Positions 58,003 to 64,000 of a stretch of DNA of 64,000 bases are shown here, piece by piece. The notes below the pieces were generated by a model that made no database searches, was not told the DNA's origin, and saw only the letters and a program-made list of their open reading frames with translations. The DNA is taken from contig NZ_WOWO01000002.1 in assembly GCF_009831455.1 (NCBI RefSeq), positions 248,001 through 312,000 of the forward strand, written 5' to 3'. Both the position numbers and the translations under genes were made by a program. The stretch is from Salinirussus salinus (GTDB lineage: Archaea; Halobacteriota; Halobacteria; Halobacteriales; Haloarculaceae). Within the stretch, counting starts at the first letter, position 1, and every line of letters begins with the position of its first letter.

Positions 58003-59313
58003 TCAGGCCCCCGCGGGTGCCTCCGTTTCCGGCTCCTCCGTCCCGGAGGCCCGGAGGTGGAGCCAGGTGACACAGCCCAGCGAGACGAGCCCGGAGGTCG
58101 CCGCGAGCGCGAACAGGAGCCGGTAGCCAAAGAGCGTGTAGACGCGGGCGCCGCCGACGGTCTGGCCGGTCCAGTAGGCGTCGAGGATCGCCCCCATCAC
58201 GGTCGGGAAGACGGCCGCGCCGCCGAAGGCCAGCGCGTTGACGGTCCCGGTGGCGACGCCGCTGGCCCCGCTGCCGTAGCCTTCCTTGACGACCGTATAG
58301 CCCAGCGCGTACCCCCCGGCGAGGAAACTCACCATGAAGAAGACCAGGCCCACGCTCCAGAGCGGCGGCTTGCCCGCGAGCGCGAGCAGCGCGAACGCGC
58401 TCGTGTACAGCACCGCACCGCCGACCATCAGCCGCGTGCGCACGCCCAGGTAGTCCGAGATTCTGCCGATGACCGGCGGCCCGAGCAGGAGACCGACGCT
58501 GCCGAGGAGAACCGTCGTGGAGGCGGCCGTGACCGACTGGTCGTACACCTGCGCGACGTAGGGGACGCCCCAGAGCCCGAGGACTGTGAGGTTGAGCCCG
58601 GTCGAACAGAACAGCGCGATCCCGGCGAGCCAGGTGTCCCGACCGCGGAGGACGGTCCGGGCGTTCGCGGCGACGTCCCGGAGACTCAGCGTCGGCGAGG
58701 AGGGCACGTTCTCCACGGGTTCGAGGCCGGCGTCGGCCGGCGTGTCCCGCGCGAGCAGCCAGACGACGACCGCGATGACGAAGCCCGCGCCCCCGAGCGC
58801 GAAGAAGGTCATCCGGAGGCCGACGGTCTGCTGGAACACCGACAGCGGCGTGGTCGCGAGGATCCCGCCCAGACCGGCGATGGCGATGGTGAGGCCGTTC
58901 ATCGTCGCGAACTCGTCGGGGCGGTACCAGTTCGCACAGAAGCGCAGGGTGGCGATGAAGATGACACTCGCGCCGAGCCCGATGCAGAGCCGCGCGAGGA
59001 AGGCCACGGGGTACACCTCCGCGAGCCCGAAGGCCACCCCGCCCAGACTCATGACGAGGACGCCGACGGTCGCGGTCGTCCGGATCCCGAGCCGGTCCGA
59101 GAGCACGCCCGCAGCCACCTGCATGGGCGCGTAGACGTAGAAAAACGAGGAGTGGAGCGTCCCGAGTTGCGAGCCCGTGGCGTCGAAGGCGCGCATCAGG
59201 TCCTCGGAGAGCACCGCCGAGGAGAGGCGGTGGACGTTCACCAGCAGGAAGCCCAGGGCGAGGGCGACCCAGACGACCCAGCGGCGCCGCGTGGGGTCAG
59301 ACCAGATGTCCAT
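58003..59313 (-). CDS. Major facilitator superfamily transporter
   Basis: 436 residues with twelve hydrophobic spans. Features are VWVALALGFLLVNVHRLSSAVLSEDLM at the start, YVYAPMQVAAGVLSDRLGIRTTATVGVLVMS (the A-motif DRLGxR region) and GRISDYLGVRTRLMVGGAV in the second half. It moves a solute with a proton or Na+; metabolite or organic-anion:proton families are most similar. Substrate unknown. The ATG at 59313 is chosen because sequence before it is not hydrophobic and not conserved. Confidence 0.87.
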   Translation of the reverse strand: MDIWSDPTRRRWVVWVALALGFLLVNVHRLSSAVLSEDLMRAFDATGSQLGTLHSSFFYVYAPMQVAAGVLSDRLGIRTTATVGVLVMSLGGVAFGLAEVYPVAFLARLCIGLGASVIFIATLRFCANWYRPDEFATMNGLTIAIAGLGGILATTPLSVFQQTVGLRMTFFALGGAGFVIAVVVWLLARDTPADAGLEPVENVPSSPTLSLRDVAANARTVLRGRDTWLAGIALFCSTGLNLTVLGLWGVPYVAQVYDQSVTAASTTVLLGSVGLLLGPPVIGRISDYLGVRTRLMVGGAVLYTSAFALLALAGKPPLWSVGLVFFMVSFLAGGYALGYTVVKEGYGSGASGVATGTVNALAFGGAAVFPTVMGAILDAYWTGQTVGGARVYTLFGYRLLFALAATSGLVSLGCVTWLHLRASGTEEPETEAPAGA

Positions 59314-59474
59314 CACCGGCCCCACTCGCCCCCCGGGCAAAACGTTTGATGTACGTGGCCGCGCCACAGGGAGCGCGAGTCAGTACCCGAGGGGGCACAA
59401 CACACGGGCCCGGGAGGAACTACGGGGAGTCCCAGAGGGACAAACTGTATCAGTCAGCGCGGAAACCGGGAGAT

Positions 59475-60533
59475 ATGTTCGACAAGTCGACGTGGATCCG
59501 GCTGCCGCGCAACGTCGTCGTGGGCCACGGCGTGCTCGCGCAGACGGGCGACGTCGTCGCGGACCTTCACCTGTCGGGCCGGCCGCTCGTGGTCACCAGC
59601 CCGACACCACGAACCGTCGCCGGTGAGCGGGTCCGGGACCTCCTCTCTGACGCCGACACCGACCCCGCGCTCGTCGAGGTCGAGGAGGCCAGCTTCGCGG
59701 CCGTCGAGCGGGTGATCGAGGCCGCACGCGAGGCCGGCGCCGGCTACCTCGTGGGGGTGGGCGGCGGCAAGGCGATCGACATCGCGAAGATGGCCGCCGA
59801 GGACCGCGACATCGGCTTCGTCTCGGTCCCGACCGCAGCCAGCCACGACGGCATCGTCTCCGGCCGCGGGTCGGTTCCCGACCGCGACACCCGCCACAGC
59901 GTGGCCGCCGAGCCGCCGCTGGCGGTCATTGCAGACACGGAAGTCCTCGCGGAGGCTCCCTGGCGGCTGACGACTGCGGGCTGTGCGGACATCATCTCGA
60001 ACTACACCGCCGTGCGGGACTGGGAGCTGGCCCACCGGCTCCAGAACGTCGAGTACTCCGAGTACGCCGGCGCGCTCTCGCGGATGACCGCCGAGATGCT
60101 CGTCCAGAACGCCGACTCGATCAAGGAGGGTCTGGAGGAGTCCGCCTGGGTCGTCGTGAAGGCACTGGTCTCCTCGGGGGTCGCGATGTCCATCGCGGGC
60201 TCCTCCCGGCCGGCAAGCGGCGCCGAACACCTCTTCTCCCACCGGCTGGACCGGCTCGCGCCTGGGGCGGCTCTGCACGGCCACCAGGTGGGCGTCGGGG
60301 CCATCATGACCGAGTACCTCCACACCGGCGAGAACGGCGACTGGCGGGACGTCCGCCGCGCGCTGACGGCGATCGGCGCGCCGACGACCGCCGCCGAGCT
60401 GGGGATCGACGAGGCGACCGTCATCGAGGCGCTGACGACCGCCCACGAGATCCGGGACCGCTACACGATCTTCGGCAACGGGATGAACGAGGCGGCGGCC
60501 CGGGAGGCCGCTACCGTCACCGGCGTCATCTGA
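59475..60533 (+). CDS. egsA: NAD(P)-dependent sn-glycerol-1-phosphate dehydrogenase
   Basis: 352 residues. The dinucleotide and metal fold of the iron-type dehydrogenase family is shown by GAGYLVGVGGGKAIDIAKMAA, VSVPTAASHDGIVSGRGSV and GCADIISNYTAVRDWELA with metal Asp, then SGAEHLFSHRLDRL and ALHGHQVGVGAIMTEYL with metal His residues. It reduces dihydroxyacetone phosphate to sn-glycerol-1-phosphate, the first committed step of archaeal membrane-lipid backbones. The start at 59475 begins with FDKSTWIRLPRNVVVG, typical for the family. It precedes gatE by 89 bases. Confidence 0.95.
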   Translation: MFDKSTWIRLPRNVVVGHGVLAQTGDVVADLHLSGRPLVVTSPTPRTVAGERVRDLLSDADTDPALVEVEEASFAAVERVIEAAREAGAGYLVGVGGGKAIDIAKMAAEDRDIGFVSVPTAASHDGIVSGRGSVPDRDTRHSVAAEPPLAVIADTEVLAEAPWRLTTAGCADIISNYTAVRDWELAHRLQNVEYSEYAGALSRMTAEMLVQNADSIKEGLEESAWVVVKALVSSGVAMSIAGSSRPASGAEHLFSHRLDRLAPGAALHGHQVGVGAIMTEYLHTGENGDWRDVRRALTAIGAPTTAAELGIDEATVIEALTTAHEIRDRYTIFGNGMNEAAAREAATVTGVI

Positions 60534-60622
60534 GTCGGCAGGCCGGGCGGGTATCTGTCCGCTTCCGCAAGCCGGGGCCCCGATAGTGCGTTTTTTGCCC
60601 CCGCGGCGTGTGGCCTCCGGTA

Positions 60623-62500
60623 ATGAGCACCGGCGAGTACGACTACGAGGAGCTGGGGCTGGTGGCCGGCCTGGAGATCCACCAGCAACTCGACACCGAG
60701 ACCAAGCTGTTCTGTGCGTGTCCGACGGACCTGCGCGAGCCCGAGGAGTCGACGCGTCGCTTCACCCGGTATCTCCACCCCACCAAGTCGGAGCTGGGGG
60801 AGATCGACGCCGCCGCCCTCGAGGAGAGCCGCGTCGAGCGGGAGTTTGAGTATCTTGCCTACGACTCCACCTGCCTGGTCGAGGAAGACGACGAGCCCCC
60901 GGGGCGGGTCGACCGCGAGGCCATGGAGACGACCCTCGAGATCGCCGCCCTGCTGGACATGGACCCGGTCGACCAGGCCCACGTCATGCGGAAGATCGTC
61001 GTCGACGGCTCCAACACCACTGGCTTCCAGCGCTCGATGCTCGTCGCGACCGACGGCGCCATCGAGACCAGCGAGGGGCCGGTCGGCGTCGAGGACATGA
61101 TGCTCGAAGAGGAGAGCGCCCAGCGCGTCGAGGAGACCGACACCGGGGTGCGCTACAGCCTCGACCGCCTGGGGATCCCCCTCGTCGAGATCGGCACCGA
61201 CCCCGACATCCGGAGCCCGGAACAGGCCCGCGAGGCCGCCGAACGGATCGGGATGTTGCTTCGCTCGACGGGAAAGGTCAAACGCGGCCTCGGAACGATC
61301 CGCCAGGACGTCAACGTCTCCATCGCCGAGGGCGCACGCGTGGAGATCAAGGGCGTCCAGAGTCTGGATGACATCGACGACATCGTCCGCAACGAGGTGG
61401 CCCGCCAGGCCGAACTCCTCGATATCCGGGCTGAACTCACCGACAGGGACGCGGCCGTCGGCGACCCCCGGAACGTGACCGAGGTCTTCGCGGACACCGA
61501 CAGCGGCGTCATCCGGGGCGCACTCTCCGATGGCGGGCGGGCGATGGCCGTCCGGCTGGCGGGTTTCGACGGGCTCGTCGGCCACGAGCTCCTGCCCGAC
61601 CGCCGGCTGGGGACGGAGTTCGCCGACCACGCCAAACGCCACGGTGCGGGAGGCATCTTCCACACCGACGAACTCCCCGCCTACGGCGTCACCGAGGAGG
61701 AAGTCGAGGCGCTACGGGAGGCCGTGGGGGCGGAGGAGGGGGATGCGGTCGCGCTCGTTGCCGACGACCCGGAGACCGCCGAACTGGCCATCGACGCCGT
61801 CGCCGAGCGCGCGGCCACCGCCATCGAGGGCGTCCCCGAGGAGACCCGGGACGCAAACGAGGACGGCACCACCCGGTACCTGCGGCCGCTGCCGGGTGCG
61901 GCGCGGATGTACCCCGAGACGGACGTGCCGCCAGTCGAACCCGACCCCTCGGAGGTCGAGCCGCCCGAGCTCCTTACCGAGAAGGTCGACCGCTACCAGC
62001 AGGAGTTCGGCCTCGACGGGAGCCTGGCCGAACAGGTCGCCTACGGCCGCCGGATGCCGCTGTTCGAGGCGGCCGTCGAGCGCGGCGTCGACCCCAACCT
62101 CGCGGCCCGGACCGTCGAGTCCACCGTCACGGAGCTTCGCCGGGACGGCGTCCCCGTCGAGGAACTGACCGACGACCACTTCCGCGGGGTCTTCGCCCTG
62201 CTGGCCGACGACGAGGTGGCTTCCGAGGGCGTCCCGGACCTGCTGACCGCGCTGGCCGAGGAGCCTGCCCTCTCCGCCGAAGAGGCTGCCGAACAGGAGG
62301 ACCTGGGGAGCGCCAATACGGAGGCGGTCCGCGAAGCGGTCGTGGAGGTCGTCGAGCGCCACGCCGACCAGGTCGAGGAGGAGGGGATGGGTGCCTTCTC
62401 CGCGCTGATGGGCGAGTGCATGGGCGCGCTGCGGGGGAAAGCCGAGGGCGACGTCGTGAGCGACGTGCTCCGCGAGGAGATCCAGAAGCGGGCTACCTGA
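60623..62500 (+). CDS. gatE: Glutamyl-tRNA(Gln) amidotransferase subunit E
   Basis: 625 residues. LVAGLEIHQQLDTETKLFCACP is the GatB/GatE start with Cys metal ligands. RKIVVDGSNTTGFQRSML, PLVEIGTDPDIRSPEQAREAAERIGMLLRSTGKVKRGLGTIRQDVNVSI and VRLAGFDGLVGHELLPDRRLGTEFADHAK follow. The Yqey-like tail closes with a GECMGALRGKAEGDVVSDVLREEIQKRA segment. GatE works with GatD to convert Glu-tRNA(Gln) to Gln-tRNA(Gln); GatD is not in the window. The start ATG at 60623 sits in taatg context. Confidence 0.96.
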   Translation: MSTGEYDYEELGLVAGLEIHQQLDTETKLFCACPTDLREPEESTRRFTRYLHPTKSELGEIDAAALEESRVEREFEYLAYDSTCLVEEDDEPPGRVDREAMETTLEIAALLDMDPVDQAHVMRKIVVDGSNTTGFQRSMLVATDGAIETSEGPVGVEDMMLEEESAQRVEETDTGVRYSLDRLGIPLVEIGTDPDIRSPEQAREAAERIGMLLRSTGKVKRGLGTIRQDVNVSIAEGARVEIKGVQSLDDIDDIVRNEVARQAELLDIRAELTDRDAAVGDPRNVTEVFADTDSGVIRGALSDGGRAMAVRLAGFDGLVGHELLPDRRLGTEFADHAKRHGAGGIFHTDELPAYGVTEEEVEALREAVGAEEGDAVALVADDPETAELAIDAVAERAATAIEGVPEETRDANEDGTTRYLRPLPGAARMYPETDVPPVEPDPSEVEPPELLTEKVDRYQQEFGLDGSLAEQVAYGRRMPLFEAAVERGVDPNLAARTVESTVTELRRDGVPVEELTDDHFRGVFALLADDEVASEGVPDLLTALAEEPALSAEEAAEQEDLGSANTEAVREAVVEVVERHADQVEEEGMGAFSALMGECMGALRGKAEGDVVSDVLREEIQKRAT

Positions 62501-62957
62501 GCGCGAACTCGTGGACGGGCCACTCGGCCTCGTAGGAGAGGTGCATCTCGGGGTCGATGCCGACCTCCGCGGGGTCGCGCACCCGGAGTTCGACGGCCGA
62601 GCCGATTTCGACCTCTTCCAGGTCCGCGGTCACTCGCCCGGCCAGCCGCGCGCCCGAGTCGAGTTCGACGACTGCGACCGTCACCGGCGCGAGGTCGGCG
62701 AACGGTGAGGGCGGCTGGTAGACGGCGGTGTAGCTGACGACCGTCCCGGTCTGTGGCTGCTCCTCGGTCTCGACCGCCCGACTCCCGCAGCCGTAACAGG
62801 CCGGCCGCGGCGGCACGAGGTGGGTCCCACAGTCCGTACACCGGCCGGCGACGAGCCGCCCCTCCGCGAGCGCGTCGAAGAAGCCGGGCAGCGTGAAGGG
62901 GGAGCCGCTGGTGACGTCTTCGGGCGCAAGCGGCCCCGTCCGCGGTCCCTCCGTCAT
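62493..62957 (-). CDS. DUF35 OB-fold/zinc-ribbon protein, thiolase partner
   Basis: 154 residues. A short helix (FTLPGFFDALAEGRLVAGRC) leads into a zinc ribbon (CTDCGTHLVPPRPACYGCGS), then an OB-fold beta barrel (VVSYTAVYQPPSPFADLAPVTVAVVELDSGARLAGRV) and a final strand. DUF35 proteins pair with thiolases and can bridge thiolase and a partner enzyme to pass acyl-CoA. The four-base overlap with the thiolase stop shows coupled translation. Its 3' end overlaps gatE by eight bases in convergent orientation. Confidence 0.88.
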   Translation of the reverse strand: MTEGPRTGPLAPEDVTSGSPFTLPGFFDALAEGRLVAGRCTDCGTHLVPPRPACYGCGSRAVETEEQPQTGTVVSYTAVYQPPSPFADLAPVTVAVVELDSGARLAGRVTADLEEVEIGSAVELRVRDPAEVGIDPEMHLSYEAEWPVHEFALR

Positions 62958-64000
62958 CTGCCGGCCCTCCGGAGGACGTGTACTGCGGTGTGGGCATCCG
63001 CCAGGCCACCCTCGTTGATCAGCAGCGCGGTATCCGCATCCGGGACCTGACGGTCGCCGGCCCGGCCGGTCAGCTGCTCGTACCCCTCGACGGCCTGGAA
63101 CAGCCCGGTCGCGCCGATGGGGTGACCGCGCGCCTTGAGGCCGCCGCTGGTGTTGACCCGGACGTCGGTCCACCCCGGAGAGCGCTCGCCGGGCTCGCGG
63201 ACCGTCTCGGCGCCCCTCCCCCCGGGGGCGAAGCCGGCCGCCTCCGCGAGCAGCGCCTCGCAGACGGTGAAGGCGTCGTGGACCTCCGCGACGTCCACGT
63301 CGGCCGGTTCGACCCCCGCCTCCTCGTAGGCGCGGCCCGCGGCCACGTCCGCGCCTTCGACGTAGGTGAGGTCGCGCTCGGCGACCGCGAGCGTGTTCGC
63401 CGCGGTCCCGACCCCTGCGACTTCGACGGGCTCGGTGCCCAGGTCGGCCGCAGTTCCGGGCTCAGCGACGAGCACCGCGGCTGCGCCGTCGCTGACGGGC
63501 GCGCAGTCGTACAGCTTCAGCGGCGGCGCCACCGGGTCGGACTCGAGGACCGTCTCGACGTCGACCTCGTGGTCGAACATCGCGCGCGGGTTGGCGGCGG
63601 CGTTGCGGTGGTTCTTGACCGCGATCCGCGCCAGGTCCTCCTCGGTCGCGTCGGTCTCGTGGAGATAGCGCCGGGCCAGCAGCGCGTACTGGCTGGGCGC
63701 GGTGATGCCCGAGCGCTGTTCCAGCGCGCGCTCGAAAGCCGCCGCCAGGGCGTTGGTCGCGCCCTCGGTCCCCCCGGCGGTCATCTTCTCGACCCCGCAG
63801 GCCAGCACCGCGTCGTGGACCCCGGCCCGGACGTCCCGAACGGCGTTTTTCAGCGCGAGCGCGCCCGCAGCAGCGCAGGCCTCCACGCGCTCGGCCGGGC
63901 AGTTGCGCAGCCCGGCCCACTCCGCCAGCAGCGTCCCCTGCATGATCTGGTTCTCGTAGCGCTCGGACTGTGCGCCGACGTAAACGGCGTCGACGACCTC
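62954..64000 (-). CDS. Thiolase (SCP2/acetyl-CoA acetyltransferase type), 5' end outside window
   Basis: 349 residues are in the window, and the frame continues past 64000, where it reads EVVDAVYVGAQSERYENQ before the first in-window ATG. The nucleophile Cys is in ERVEACAAAGALALKNAV. A second acid/base site is AEVHDAFTVCEALLAEAAGF, and GGLKARGHPIGATGLFQ gives the His of the HPIGATG motif. The end NEGGLADAHTAVHVL lacks the final catalytic Cys found in classic thiolases, as in SCP-x-like members. It is likely catabolic, cleaving a 3-ketoacyl-CoA, with the DUF35 protein. Confidence 0.87.
   Translation of the reverse strand, partial: EVVDAVYVGAQSERYENQIMQGTLLAEWAGLRNCPAERVEACAAAGALALKNAVRDVRAGVHDAVLACGVEKMTAGGTEGATNALAAAFERALEQRSGITAPSQYALLARRYLHETDATEEDLARIAVKNHRNAAANPRAMFDHEVDVETVLESDPVAPPLKLYDCAPVSDGAAAVLVAEPGTAADLGTEPVEVAGVGTAANTLAVAERDLTYVEGADVAAGRAYEEAGVEPADVDVAEVHDAFTVCEALLAEAAGFAPGGRGAETVREPGERSPGWTDVRVNTSGGLKARGHPIGATGLFQAVEGYEQLTGRAGDRQVPDADTALLINEGGLADAHTAVHVLRRAGR

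Noticed and set aside
57853-59349. 498-codon plus-strand frame opposite the MFS gene
   Set aside because: Low-complexity Glu/Arg/Asp string. The minus strand has twelve hydrophobic spans.

Overview
The window reads as haloarchaeal chromosome (class Halobacteria). It has high GC, very acidic proteins rich in Asp and Glu, Tat-type lipoproteins, an archaeosortase-type PGF tail, sn-glycerol-1-phosphate dehydrogenase (archaeal lipid backbone), the archaeal amidotransferase subunit GatE, a HalX response regulator, and many leaderless genes with a TATA element 25-30 nt before the start codon. I cannot name the genus from sequence alone.

Layout. 0-4.5 kb is a surface-polysaccharide or glycosylation segment: the tail of a VapC toxin, a small helix protein, a glycosyltransferase, an NAD-dependent epimerase, a sulfatase-family enzyme, and a broken second glycosyltransferase. 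4.7-6.1 kb is a decayed accessory patch: an HTH/PemK-MazF toxin-antitoxin pair whose toxin start looks frameshifted, then a 556-bp non-coding segment closed by perfect 15-bp inverted repeats and carrying seven copies of a 9-bp motif. 6.2-8.6 kb holds a CopZ-like metallochaperone, two membrane proteins and a haloalkane-dehalogenase-like hydrolase. 8.7-15.6 kb encodes two anchored surface proteins and a MacB-type ABC exporter (one ATPase, two permeases). 15.6-20.5 kb carries an amino-acid-oxidase-like flavoenzyme, an S9 peptidase, a methyltransferase and an ArsR-type regulator. 20.55-23.9 kb is lower in GC and starts with an IS200/IS605-type hairpin remnant. It holds an AI-2E-family permease, an amidohydrolase and a 10-Cys TRASH/MYM-like mini-protein.

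23.9-34.7 kb runs mostly on the minus strand: an MMPL/RND transporter, a 106-bp inverted-repeat element, a methyltransferase, a beta-propeller lipoprotein, an acyl-CoA-ligase-like protein with a degenerate P-loop, two Tat lipoproteins, a membrane protein, and a zinc-ribbon/Gln-rich/NTF2-like protein. 34.9-44.9 kb is a CoA and redox catabolic region: thioesterase, methylmalonyl-CoA-epimerase-like protein, APH-family kinase, a DUF59 Fe-S factor coupled to an amidohydrolase, a zinc alcohol dehydrogenase, an LLM flavin enzyme, a CNNM protein, a Rieske protein and a second amidohydrolase. The DUF59/amidohydrolase/alcohol-dehydrogenase trio recalls accessory genes of bacterial propane/acetone monooxygenase clusters, but no monooxygenase is present here.

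45-53 kb carries tRNA-Glu(CUC), a membrane-anchored HTH protein, a large D-lactate-dehydrogenase-type FAD/Fe-S protein, a DUF1508 mini-protein, thyX preceded by an overlapping free-standing LAGLIDADG endonuclease, a DUF7504-like/HalX pair and tRNA-Ala(GGC). Both tRNAs are followed by extra copies of their own 3' ends. 53-64 kb holds an EthD-like protein, a cupin, a fatty-acyl-CoA ligase, a CoA transferase, an SDR, an MFS carrier, egsA, gatE, and a DUF35/thiolase pair that runs off the right edge.
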